Origin: UBA12088 sp964568345
Lineage (GTDB): Bacteria; Patescibacteriota; Minisyncoccia; Phycocordibacterales; UBA12088
Assembly (NCBI GenBank): GCA_964568345.1
Contig: CAZMPG010000017.1
Location: 1 to 25,529, forward strand
Direction: 5' to 3'
Length of the DNA: 25,529 nucleotides
Part shown: positions 12,963 to 20,632 of the stretch, piece after piece
Layout: the number at the start of each line of letters is the position of its first letter
Position numbering within the stretch: the first letter of the stretch is position 1
Notes under the pieces: generated by a model
The model's database searches: none
What the model was told of the DNA's origin: nothing
What the model saw: the letters and a program-made list of their open reading frames with translations, nothing else
Position numbers and translations under genes: made by a program

Positions 12963-14501
12963 ATGCATGCATGGCTCTTCATTGTTGCGGGAGGATTCCT
13001 CGCGGGGGTTCTGTGGCGGTCGCTTAGTGAGGTCGGCCTCGCGGAGGTAGCCCTGCTTGCTGTGGTAGCGGGTGGAGCGCTGCTCCTCATCGCACAGCGC
13101 TCTGTGCGCTACGGCGCGCTCGCGGTCGTGTGCCTCGCTGCCGGCGCGCTCGGCATCGCACGTACGGAAGGTGCACTTCGCACGTACCACGCGAGAGCCG
13201 AACTCGTGCCGGATGGGTTACACCTCGACGCTATTGGTACGGTGGTTGAGGAGCCCGATGTGCGCGAACGGAACACGCTCCTCACCATCGCACTCGAGCA
13301 CTCCGGGGAAACGGTGCGGGTGCGCGCCTCGGTGCCGCACTACCCCCTATATGCGTACGGCGATCGGGTGACGGTACGCGGCGTCGTCCGGGAGCCCGAG
13401 TCCTTCACGACGGAGACAGATCGAGTGTTCGACTACCCCGGCTACCTCCTCATGCGGGGGGTACACGCAGAAATCCATACTGCTACGGTGTTTCATGTCG
13501 GCGGAGCGGTCGGTGGCTCATCGGTGCAGCGTGCACTCTTCACTGCCAAGCAATTGTGGCTCGACACCGTTTCATACCTCTTGCCGGAGCCCTCAGCTGC
13601 GCTCGCGGGTGGCCTTATCGTTGGTGCGAAGCAGTCGCTCGGGGAGCGATGGCTCCGCCTCTTCCGCGAGGTGGGCCTCATCCACATCGTGGTCCTCTCC
13701 GGGTACAACCTGACCATCGTCGCGCAAGGCCTCCTCGCCGCAGTGAAACGAGCGCCCCGCTTTCTTGCGTTTGGTGTCGGCGCGCTCGGCATCGTTGGCT
13801 TCGCCCTCATGACCGGCGCATCGTCAACGGTGGTGCGCGCATCGATCATGGCGCTCTGCGCGCTCGCGGGGCGGCTCTCGGGGCAGCCCTACACGGTCGT
13901 GCGCGCGCTCGTCCTCGCCGCGGTACTCATGGTCGCCTGGAACCCGTTCGTGCTCATCTTTGACCCCGGCTTCGAGCTCTCATTCATCGCGACGATCGGC
14001 CTCATCTTTGGAAGTCCCCTCGTGCTCCACATGATCCGCGTCGTGCCCCTGTGGGGATGGCTCCGGGAGATCGTCGCGGCGACGATCTCAACGCAGCTCG
14101 CGGTGCTGCCGCTCATCGCGACCACGGTCGGTACCGTATCGCCGATTGCACTCGTTGCAAACGTGCTCGTGCTCCCCGTCGTCGCACCGATCATGGTGCT
14201 CGGTTTCCTCGCGGGTGTGCTCGGCATGCTCGCGCTTCCGCTCGGGTTGCCGCTTGCGCTTGTTGCGCACGCCCTCCTCGCGTACATCTTCCTCATCGTC
14301 CGCACGTGCGCGGCGCTCCCCGGCGCGTCGTTCGTAGCACCAGCCCTCTCGCCTGTGGTCGCGGTCGGCGCGTACGTCGTACTCGTGGGTGCCGTGTGGT
14401 ACGCATACGCCGCCCGTGGGTGGGCGGCGTATACCCCGGGGGAGGTGTACCCTACACCCCCGCTACCGCGTCGAAGCGGGCAGCAACCGTCTGCCAGTTG
14501 A
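12963..14501 (+). CDS. comEC: ComEC/Rec2 DNA-uptake channel, membrane domains only
   Basis: A 512-residue membrane protein: N-terminal spans (WLFIVAGGFLAGVLW), a soluble OB-like part (about 75-175, with YGDRVTVRGVV), then the multi-span competence domain. That domain has LPEPSAALAGGLIVGAKQSL, HIVVLSGYNLTIVAQG and FDPGFELSFIATIGLIFGS, all typical of the family. It forms the inner-membrane pore that imports single-stranded DNA. The C-terminal metallo-beta-lactamase domain is absent here; a separate gene at 16533-17411 encodes a matching one. I start at ATG 12963 because it lies past the rnhA stop. The alternative ATG at 12918 overlaps rnhA by 26 nt. The 3' end overlaps the convergent SOD gene by 50 nt and holds an 11-bp palindrome (14405-14432). 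Confidence 0.9.
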   Translation: MHAWLFIVAGGFLAGVLWRSLSEVGLAEVALLAVVAGGALLLIAQRSVRYGALAVVCLAAGALGIARTEGALRTYHARAELVPDGLHLDAIGTVVEEPDVRERNTLLTIALEHSGETVRVRASVPHYPLYAYGDRVTVRGVVREPESFTTETDRVFDYPGYLLMRGVHAEIHTATVFHVGGAVGGSSVQRALFTAKQLWLDTVSYLLPEPSAALAGGLIVGAKQSLGERWLRLFREVGLIHIVVLSGYNLTIVAQGLLAAVKRAPRFLAFGVGALGIVGFALMTGASSTVVRASIMALCALAGRLSGQPYTVVRALVLAAVLMVAWNPFVLIFDPGFELSFIATIGLIFGSPLVLHMIRVVPLWGWLREIVAATISTQLAVLPLIATTVGTVSPIALVANVLVLPVVAPIMVLGFLAGVLGMLALPLGLPLALVAHALLAYIFLIVRTCAALPGASFVAPALSPVVAVGAYVVLVGAVWYAYAARGWAAYTPGEVYPTPPLPRRSGQQPSAS

Positions 14502-15045
14502 GGGCGCCGAGGTATGCGCGGACGTACGCGTCCTTCTCGCTCGGCTTGTAGTCGAGGAGGTACGCATGCTCCCAGTGGTCTACGACGAGGAGCGCCGGAA
14601 GCGTCGCGAGGTGGCCCATCTCGTGGTCGGCGACCCACGTGTGGAAGAAGCGTCCCTCGCGCGGGTCGTAGTTCAGGATAGACCAGCCGGGGCCGCGGGA
14701 ACCCACTTTCGCGAAGATGTCGAGCCATGCGGCGTACCCGCCGTACTGCGCGGCGAGCTTCTGGTAGAACGGGGTGTCGGCGAGGAGCATCCGCGCGCCG
14801 CCCTCGAGCGCTTCGAAGTAGAGCTCGTGGAGGCGCATACCGTTCCACTCGAAGCCGAGCCTGCGGCGGAGGATGGAGACGGTGTACTCGAACTCCTCGC
14901 CACGCGCGGCGAGCGCATTCATCTGGTTGAGGAGTACGTTGACGTGCTTCACGTACCCCTCGTAGAGGCCGATGTGGAGCGAGAGCTGTTTTTCAGATAT
15001 GCCCTCAGTGGCGGGGAGCTTGAAGGTGCGGGGGGTGTAGTCCAT
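14452..15045 (-). CDS. sodA: Iron/manganese superoxide dismutase
   Basis: A 197-residue protein. Metal ligands appear as H24 (LSLHIGLYEGYV), H73 (RLHELYFEAL), D156 and H160 (VVDHWEHAYLLDYKPS). It converts superoxide to oxygen and peroxide in the cytosol. Whether Fe or Mn is used cannot be decided; ISEKQLSLHIGLYEGYV resembles the short Patescibacterial branch as I recall it. The start is the first ATG preceding the mature fold; no SD is seen. A candidate promoter TGC TACAGT (15127-15119) would begin the mRNA near 15112, leaving a 67-nt leader with a possible 29-codon upstream ORF overlapping this start. Unlike its neighbours it is not leaderless. It overlaps comEC tail to tail. Confidence 0.92.
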   Translation of the reverse strand: MDYTPRTFKLPATEGISEKQLSLHIGLYEGYVKHVNVLLNQMNALAARGEEFEYTVSILRRRLGFEWNGMRLHELYFEALEGGARMLLADTPFYQKLAAQYGGYAAWLDIFAKVGSRGPGWSILNYDPREGRFFHTWVADHEMGHLATLPALLVVDHWEHAYLLDYKPSEKDAYVRAYLGALNWQTVAARFDAVAGV

Positions 15046-15118
15046 ACGTAGAGAGAAAAGTGATAAGAGATAAGAGGTGCGTGGGGTGACACATGAGCGC
15101 GCGCTCCTCCCTCTGCAC

Positions 15119-15127
15119 ACTGTAGCA
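15119..15127 (-). promoter_or_regulatory. Extended -10 promoter of the SOD gene
   Basis: TGC TACAGT on the minus strand. No start codon lies 6-7 nt on; instead AGGGAGGAG follows, which could be the SD of a 29-codon leader ORF (15094-15005). Confidence 0.5.
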
Positions 15128-15160
15128 TGGCGGGACGGGGGACGATAGACGAAGGTGGGC

Positions 15161-15361
15161 GGAGAAAAGAGAAAAGTAAAAAGAGAAAAGAACGAGACGA
15201 CAGCGCATTGTCCGCGCAGAGTCTGTACACAAAATGTACACAGACTCACGCTGCTACACGACACCTGCTCGCGCACTACCCGTTGCGCTCGTCGCTCACT
15301 GCTCGTATCTGAAAACTCCCGCGCTCTTTATCTTTTCTCTTTTTACTTTTCTCTTTTCTCT
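15161..15361. repeat. Purine/pyrimidine inverted repeat, copy B
   Basis: A GA-rich arm at 15161-15190 and its inverse CT-rich arm at 15332-15361 match at 29 of 30 positions, with 141 nt between. 15169-15201 matches the copy at 8861-8893 at 32/33 positions. Inside lies a second, smaller inverted repeat, GAGTCTGT/ACAGACTC, with TGTACA words (about 15219-15247). It fills the divergent SOD/malic enzyme gap; nothing else is seen there. Confidence 0.75.
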
Positions 15362-15368
15362 CGTTCGC

Positions 15369-15377
15369 TGCTATACT
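15369..15377 (+). promoter_or_regulatory. Extended -10 promoter of the malic enzyme gene
   Basis: TGC TATACT, then CACCCC (6 nt), then ATG 15384. Same layout and hexamer as the HIT and PIN-module promoters. Confidence 0.75.
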
Positions 15378-15383
15378 CACCCC

Positions 15384-16532
15384 ATGGCAGAGCGGAAGCC
15401 AGCGACCATAGCCCACCGCGCGCTCGCGCTCCACAAGAAGCTCGGCGGCAAGATTGGGGTACGGGCGCTCACGCGCCTCTCGCGCGAGTCGCTCGGCCTC
15501 CTCTATACGCCGGGCGTTGGTGCGGTGTCGTCGTACGTCGCGGATCATCCCGACGAGGCGGGTGTGTACACCTCGAGCGGTCGCATGGTCGCGGTCGTTT
15601 CCGATGGGTCAGCGGTCCTCGGGCTTGGTACCATTGGGCCGCGCGGCGCGCTCCCCGTCATGGAGGGGAAGGCCCTCCTCTTCAAGGCGCTCGCCGGTGT
15701 GGATGCAGTGCCCATCGTGCTCGACGTACACACTGTGGATGAAATCGTTGCCGCGGTGCAGGCGATCGCACCTTCATTTGCCGGCATCAACCTCGAGGAC
15801 ATTGCCGCGCCCCAGTGCTTCGCTGTCGAGGATCGGCTCCGCGCGTCGCTCACGATCCCCGTCATGCACGATGACCAGCACGGCACCGCGATCGTCGTCC
15901 TCGCGGGGCTCACGAATGCAGCGAAGGTGGTAGGGAAGAGCTTCGCGCGGCTGCGGGTCGCTATCGTCGGGGCGGGTGCGGCGGGTTCGGCGGTGGCGCG
16001 GCTCCTCGTGAGCGCTGGCATCGGCGATGTCGTCGTGGCCGACACACGAGGCATCCTCGTGCCCGGTCGAGAGCGCCTCTCACCCGAGAAAGAGGCGCTC
16101 GCTGTAGCGACGAACCGTGAGCGGCGGACCGGTGGTATTCGCGAGGCGCTCGCTGGCGCAGATGCGGTTGTCGGCGTATCGGGCCCCGGCGCCTTTGGGC
16201 CGGAGCACGTGCGGCTCATGGCGCAGCGGCCGATCGTCTTTGCGCTCGCAAACCCGACGCCAGAGATCCTGCCTGATGTTGCTCGTGCGGCGGGCGCGGC
16301 GGTCGTCGCGACGGGCCGCTCCGACTTTCCAAATCAGATCAACAACGTCCTCGTCTTCCCCGGGGTATTCCGCGGCGCGATTGAGCACCACGTGCGGTAC
16401 CTCACCGAAGCGCACGAGCTCCGGGTAGCGCAGCGGCTCGCCGGGCTTGTGCGCACCCCCACCACAGAGCGCATCGTGCCGACCGTGTTTGACCGCCGCG
16501 TCGTCGAGGCGGTCGCATCGGTGATTCGCTAG
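15384..16532 (+). CDS. NAD(P)-dependent malic enzyme (short form)
   Basis: A 382-residue protein, typical of the compact bacterial form. It converts malate to pyruvate and CO2, reducing NAD(P). Motifs in order: LYTPGVG with Y41, GLGTIGPRGALPVMEGKALLFK with K96 as likely general base, NLEDIAAPQCF with E138/D139 and MHDDQHGTA with D163/D164 as metal ligands. The Rossmann GAGAAGSAVA (about 196-205), FALANPTPEI and TGRSDFPNQINNVLVFPG follow. Cofactor preference is not decided. In a reduced metabolism it would supply pyruvate and reducing power (inference). The start is fixed by the leaderless promoter; the open frame extends upstream but only through repeat sequence. The next gene begins directly at its stop. 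Confidence 0.95.
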   Translation: MAERKPATIAHRALALHKKLGGKIGVRALTRLSRESLGLLYTPGVGAVSSYVADHPDEAGVYTSSGRMVAVVSDGSAVLGLGTIGPRGALPVMEGKALLFKALAGVDAVPIVLDVHTVDEIVAAVQAIAPSFAGINLEDIAAPQCFAVEDRLRASLTIPVMHDDQHGTAIVVLAGLTNAAKVVGKSFARLRVAIVGAGAAGSAVARLLVSAGIGDVVVADTRGILVPGRERLSPEKEALAVATNRERRTGGIREALAGADAVVGVSGPGAFGPEHVRLMAQRPIVFALANPTPEILPDVARAAGAAVVATGRSDFPNQINNVLVFPGVFRGAIEHHVRYLTEAHELRVAQRLAGLVRTPTTERIVPTVFDRRVVEAVASVIR

Positions 16533-17411
16533 GTGCGCAGTGCGCTCGTCTGCGGTATGCAAGCTCGCGATCGTGCCATACTCGGGTGTGTCCTCGTGCT
16601 CGTCGGAGCGGCGGTACTCGTGTGGCGCGCGGTCCTCGCGCAGGGCGGCAGCGGTACGCTCACCGTCGCATTCCTCGACGTGGGGCAGGGGGACGCCCTC
16701 TACATCGAGGCGCCGCACGGGCAGCAGCTCCTCATCGACGGCGGCGCAGGTGCGGCGGTGCTCGAGGCGCTCGGGGGTGTCATGCCTGCGGGTGACCGTT
16801 CACTCGACGTGGTCATGGCGACACACCCCGACGCCGACCACATCGGCGGTCTGCCGGAGGTGTTTGCGCGGTACGACATCGGCATGTTCCTCGAACCAGG
16901 CATCCACGACACAGGGGGCGACTCCACCGCGCTCGAGCATGCGGTCGCCGAGGAGGGATTGACGCCGATTCTCGCGCGGGAGGGGATGGTGCTCGCGCTC
17001 GACGAGGGTGTGTCGCTCGAGATCCTCTTCCCCGACCGCGACGTGTCGGACGTTGACCCAAACGTGGGTTCGATCGTCGCCCGCCTCACGTACGGCGACA
17101 CCTCGTTTCTCCTCACCGGTGATTCGCCAACAGAGATCGAAGCGTACCTTGTGTCGCGCTACAGGGAGAGGCTCACAAGCGATGTTTTGAAGCTTGGCCA
17201 CCACGGTTCACGCACCTCGACGTCCGAGTCGTTCCTCGGTTTTGTCAACCCGTCACGTGCGGTTGTTTCCGCTGGTTGTGATAACAGCTACGGTCACCCA
17301 CATCAAGAGGTGCTTGATCGACTTGCGCGTTTCAGTGTTGCTACTCTGAGTACTTGCAAAGAGGGAACTGTGGTGCTCGCGAGCGACGGCAGTACCGTGC
17401 GTGAGCGGTAG
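16533..17411 (+). CDS. ComEC-type metallo-beta-lactamase-fold hydrolase
   Basis: A 292-residue protein: one N-terminal membrane span (about 15-36), then an extracytoplasmic MBL domain. Motifs are AFLDVGQGDALYIE (46-59), LLIDGG, THPDADHIGGLPEV (97-110, the HxxxDH metal motif), LLTGDSP and LKLGHHGSRTSTS. This is exactly the C-terminal domain of ComEC, where it is thought to degrade the non-transported strand, here encoded 2 kb away from the channel gene. GTG 16533 abuts the malic enzyme TAG. ATG 16557 (MQARDRAILG) is an equally possible start. It is probably cotranscribed with malic enzyme. Codon and base use turn AT-richer over the last 200 bp. Confidence 0.9.
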   Translation: MRSALVCGMQARDRAILGCVLVLVGAAVLVWRAVLAQGGSGTLTVAFLDVGQGDALYIEAPHGQQLLIDGGAGAAVLEALGGVMPAGDRSLDVVMATHPDADHIGGLPEVFARYDIGMFLEPGIHDTGGDSTALEHAVAEEGLTPILAREGMVLALDEGVSLEILFPDRDVSDVDPNVGSIVARLTYGDTSFLLTGDSPTEIEAYLVSRYRERLTSDVLKLGHHGSRTSTSESFLGFVNPSRAVVSAGCDNSYGHPHQEVLDRLARFSVATLSTCKEGTVVLASDGSTVRER

Positions 17412-17678
17412 GAAACGCTTTACACCGATACCAGTGCGACGGTAAGCAGTCCGAATAAGACATGCCTCGGCTTAGAGCAGCCCGGTTGTTCGTCCATGTG
17501 CATTATCGGGCACCCTTCGTGCGACAACTGTTTGAGAGCATGTAGCGATGCAAGAACTCCCTGCTGGTATCCATACGCGGGGAGTATGATCTGGCGGGGA
17601 TGTGGGGGAAGGATCTATGGGTGAGTAATTACGCCGTGTTGCTGCATAAACGCCCGTGTTGATATTCGCTCCCTGTCG
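17412..17678. other. Intergenic region without a recognisable gene
   Basis: About 270 bp, less GC-rich than its surroundings. One stem (ACTCCCTGC with GCGGGGAGT, about 17557-17586) is visible. I see no RNA gene signature and no SD-led ORF. Confidence 0.5.
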
Positions 17679-17684
17679 TATACT
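17679..17684 (+). promoter_or_regulatory. -10 promoter of the small membrane protein pair
   Basis: TATACT, then ATATCC (6 nt), then ATG 17691. The TG extension is absent here (TCG). Confidence 0.65.
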
Positions 17685-17690
17685 ATATCC

Positions 17691-17918
17691 ATGTTTGATC
17701 CAGCACTTGTAAGCACCCTGACGCCGATCCTCTGGATCATTACTGGGTGTGCAATCATTGCGTTCTCACTCGTGAGCGCGGTGTTTCTCTGGCATTGGAA
17801 GCAGTACTCAACCGGACGGTATACCACCGTGGTGACTATGGCGGTATACCTCGGTGTTGGCGGGGGGTTGCTCGGGCTTATGTCGCTTGCAGCACTCTGG
17901 TACAGTGTTGCGGCGTAG
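17691..17918 (+). CDS. Small two-span membrane protein
   Basis: A 75-residue protein with two hydrophobic helices (about 11-32 and 44-72) and a short polar loop WHWKQYSTGRYTT between them. Family unknown. It shares a likely transcript with the PH-domain protein 7 nt downstream. The two spans could pair with that membrane protein, but this is inference from position only. Confidence 0.75.
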   Translation: MFDPALVSTLTPILWIITGCAIIAFSLVSAVFLWHWKQYSTGRYTTVVTMAVYLGVGGGLLGLMSLAALWYSVAA

Positions 17919-17925
17919 CGGTTGT

Positions 17926-18480
17926 ATGCACCCCCTGGCACATCTACTACAGCTTGGCGAAGGGGAAACCATCGTGCGTGTGGTGCATCGTCACTGGCTG
18001 CGGCTTGCGCTCGTCGGCGTCTTCGACCTCGCACTTCTCGTTGCAACCCTGCTCGCGCTCGGTGCATTCGACACAATCGCGTTCTCACTTGCTGCGCCGT
18101 ACGCAATCCTCGACAACCTCGTGCCGCTCAGCCTCTTCTCTCTCGCGCTGCTCACGCTCGTCCTCTGGACACATTTCTTCCTTGTGTGGACTGACATATG
18201 GCTCGACGTGTGGGTGATCACGACGTCGCGCGTGGTTGCCGTTGAGCAGCAGGGGCTCTTCGTGCGCCGTATCGCTAGCTTTCCCTTTACCAAGGTGCAA
18301 GACGTCACCTCGCGTGTCCATGGCGCGCTCGCCACCTGGCTCGACGTTGGCGATGTTGAGCTTCACTCGGCGAGCGATGAGACGCTTGTGCTTCAAGATG
18401 TCGCCGCGCCACACCTCCTCAAAGAGGAACTCGTTGCGGCTATGGCTGCGGCGGCTTCCCGCGGAGCATTGCGTGAGTAG
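17926..18480 (+). CDS. Membrane-anchored bacterial PH-domain protein
   Basis: A 184-residue protein: a short soluble start (HPLAHLLQLGEGETIVRVV), two membrane spans (about 24-48 and 63-88), then a domain beginning IWLDVWVITTSRVVAVEQQG and continuing FPFTKVQDVTSRVHGALATWLDVGDVEL. This arrangement is that of bPH2/YdbS-like proteins, which are membrane proteins of unclear role. The ATG at 17926 is used because it follows the previous stop by 7 nt and precedes the conserved EGE..V..HW start. It ends 9 nt before the convergent PilX-like gene, with no terminator between them. Confidence 0.85.
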   Translation: MHPLAHLLQLGEGETIVRVVHRHWLRLALVGVFDLALLVATLLALGAFDTIAFSLAAPYAILDNLVPLSLFSLALLTLVLWTHFFLVWTDIWLDVWVITTSRVVAVEQQGLFVRRIASFPFTKVQDVTSRVHGALATWLDVGDVELHSASDETLVLQDVAAPHLLKEELVAAMAAAASRGALRE

Positions 18481-18489
18481 TGCATTTCG

Positions 18490-19926
18490 CTACCTTGACT
18501 CGCGCCACTCGACGAAGCGGAAGTCCTGCGACGTAAAGGGTGTCATTGCAGGCGGCGACTCCGCGGCATTCCGGTCGTAGTTGTCGTACCGATTCTCAAA
18601 CCCCTGCGTCGTACCCCACTGGGTGCCGGTGCGAAGCTTCGAGACCACTGTCCCGTTCGTGGTGAGGGAGTTCTGCTCTTTGTAGGAGTCGTAAGGATCC
18701 ACCGTAGAACAGGTGCTGCAGTTCCCCCCGTCTTCATACCAATTCCTCCCGTACGCCCCCTTTTGGGCAAAGAAGACACCATTCAAGGTCATGTCGTTCG
18801 GGACGTAGAGGGGGATGAGGAGGTGTCGTTCCGAAAGTACGGTGAGCGCGTCGGTTCCGGTTGTTGTGGAGTACGTCACGTTGTCTTGGAGGAAGACATC
18901 GGGCGCGGCGGCGCCGGTATCGTTTGCGACGATCGTCACCTTGCCGGAGACGGTGCCCTCGAGCCACGTGCGGTCCGACACGTATACGAGCGGGCAATTC
19001 TGCGGTATTGCCTCGTTGCGGACGAAGGTCCGGTAGACATTCATGTCATTGCCGACAAGCTCAGGGAATTCGACGACATCGTACGAGGGAAGCTTGCTCT
19101 TGATCTTTTTCCACACGCTCGTCACCTCGTAGATATCCACCGTTCTGTTGCTCTTGAGCTCCAGGTAGTACCCGAACGAAGTCGTGTCGTTCGAGACCTT
19201 GGGAAGGTAGATGCCATCGCTCTGTGCTACGTCCTCCATCTCGTCAAAGTCAAAGTCAAAGTTGGAAAAGGGAATGTCAGGTTGCGCCCACCGCCACCAT
19301 TCGGGGTGTGTGCCGGCCCCGTAGACCCCATGGATAGTGCCGGAACACCCCCCGAGGCCAACTGACGCACATGATGCGGTGTCAACCTTACTCGTCACCG
19401 CGCTCCTGTTGTCGGCATCCATGCGCACGACACCGTTCGTGTGGTAGGGGCCGACGATGGTGCGGGACGAACCGGCGTACACGTTGGAGTCAACGATGTA
19501 GGAGTAATCGGCGACGGTTGGTCGCGCGATGCGTACCGCGATCGTGCGCGTGGTGTTGGGGTCGTCGAAGGTCCAGCCGGTTGAGGTAGCCTGCACCACC
19601 TGCACCTTACCGCAGAGTACCTCGCCTCCTATCTCGAGCGAGAAGCTCCCTATGGGACCTGCCTCAGGATCTTCGTACGTGTGGATGTAGGGGCCCGGTG
19701 CGCCGGTGCCATCGGTGATATCTTCTGGCCAGTGGGCGAGGTGCCAGCGGTAGTATTCGACACCCGCCTCAGCAATCTGGAGTGCGCGCTCATTGTTCGT
19801 CCGCATGCGTACCCACTGGTGCTGGGTGAGGAGGTAGCCGAGGAGCGAGGTGAGGATCGTCCCGAATATCGCAATACTCGCGATGGTGACGAGGAGGATG
19901 CTGCCTGTGTGTGTGGTGCGCTGCAT
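18490..19926 (-). CDS. PilX-like minor pilin with large C-terminal domain
   Basis: A 478-residue protein. The N-terminus MQRTTHTGSILLVTIASIAIFGTILTSLL is a prepilin-type helix after a Gly, but the residue at +5 is Val, not Glu, a trait of PilX/GspK-type minor pilins. NNERALQIAEAGVEYYRWHL follows, the conserved stretch of PilX-like proteins. The rest is a large secreted domain with repeated Thr/Asn/Tyr-rich strands and a NCSTCSTVD cysteine cluster near residue 415. It probably sits at the pilus tip or helps initiate assembly. Last gene of the minus-strand pilus operon, 56 nt after the previous gene. Confidence 0.85.
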   Translation of the reverse strand: MQRTTHTGSILLVTIASIAIFGTILTSLLGYLLTQHQWVRMRTNNERALQIAEAGVEYYRWHLAHWPEDITDGTGAPGPYIHTYEDPEAGPIGSFSLEIGGEVLCGKVQVVQATSTGWTFDDPNTTRTIAVRIARPTVADYSYIVDSNVYAGSSRTIVGPYHTNGVVRMDADNRSAVTSKVDTASCASVGLGGCSGTIHGVYGAGTHPEWWRWAQPDIPFSNFDFDFDEMEDVAQSDGIYLPKVSNDTTSFGYYLELKSNRTVDIYEVTSVWKKIKSKLPSYDVVEFPELVGNDMNVYRTFVRNEAIPQNCPLVYVSDRTWLEGTVSGKVTIVANDTGAAAPDVFLQDNVTYSTTTGTDALTVLSERHLLIPLYVPNDMTLNGVFFAQKGAYGRNWYEDGGNCSTCSTVDPYDSYKEQNSLTTNGTVVSKLRTGTQWGTTQGFENRYDNYDRNAAESPPAMTPFTSQDFRFVEWRESR

Positions 19927-19982
19927 GGGTGTGTGGCTCTACGGTCTAGTAATGGTGAGAAGCTGCCCGTTGTCGCTGATGG

Positions 19983-20624
19983 TTAGTACTGGTCTTTCAG
20001 GTTGCGGATTGATGCGGATGATTGAAGGGTGGTAGTCGCAAGCTCCCGACGGAATCGTGCCTGGGCAATCACCTCTACCTCGATCCTCCGCACCAGGAGT
20101 GAGCTGCTTGCACTGACAATCGGTGAGGAGGTGGCGGAGTAGTAGCGAAAGAGGGGGGAGCTACTCGCACTATTGGTGATCCCTCGCGCGACGGTCGTCA
20201 CCGTTTCACTCGCTGTGGGGTAGCTTGAGGTGCTTGTCGGCTCGATGGTACCCTTGCTCAGGGTACTGCTTGCGAGGAAGTAGCGCACCCGCTCAACCCT
20301 CCCGTCGTAGTCAGTGTCGGCAAAAAGGGTAAGGCTACTTGTGCCAATACTGACGAGCGGCAGAGATCCATCTTCTGCGTACACCGCGGCACGGACATCG
20401 CGGACGATTGTCTCGACGCCGTGCGACGCCTCAATGAGGGCAAATGCCCGTGCAATGGTGCGTGCGTGCGAGCTGTAGACCGTCTCGATGCTTGCGTAGA
20501 GTACCGGGATGATGAGGAGGATGATCGCAATGGCGACGAGGAGCTCTACAAGCGTATAGCCATCTTCACGTCGCAGGTCATCTGCGTTCCGGAGCATGCT
20601 CGATGTGATGATAGGGCGGGACAT
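19983..20624 (-). CDS. PilW/GspJ-like minor pilin
   Basis: A 213-residue protein with a clean class III signal: REDG then YTLVELLVAIAIILLIIPVL, Glu at +5 of the mature chain, followed by a single hydrophobic helix. The rest (HARTIARAFALIEASHGVETIVRDVRAAVYAEDG, FADTDYDGRVERVRYFLA) matches PilW/GspJ-type minor pseudopilins in style. It would be cut and methylated by a prepilin peptidase not in this window. ATG 20624 lies 8 nt after the stop of the giant pilin gene; the longer open frame upstream overlaps that gene. Confidence 0.85.
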   Translation of the reverse strand: MSRPIITSSMLRNADDLRREDGYTLVELLVAIAIILLIIPVLYASIETVYSSHARTIARAFALIEASHGVETIVRDVRAAVYAEDGSLPLVSIGTSSLTLFADTDYDGRVERVRYFLASSTLSKGTIEPTSTSSYPTASETVTTVARGITNSASSSPLFRYYSATSSPIVSASSSLLVRRIEVEVIAQARFRRELATTTLQSSASIRNLKDQY

Positions 20625-20632
20625 GTGTTGTG

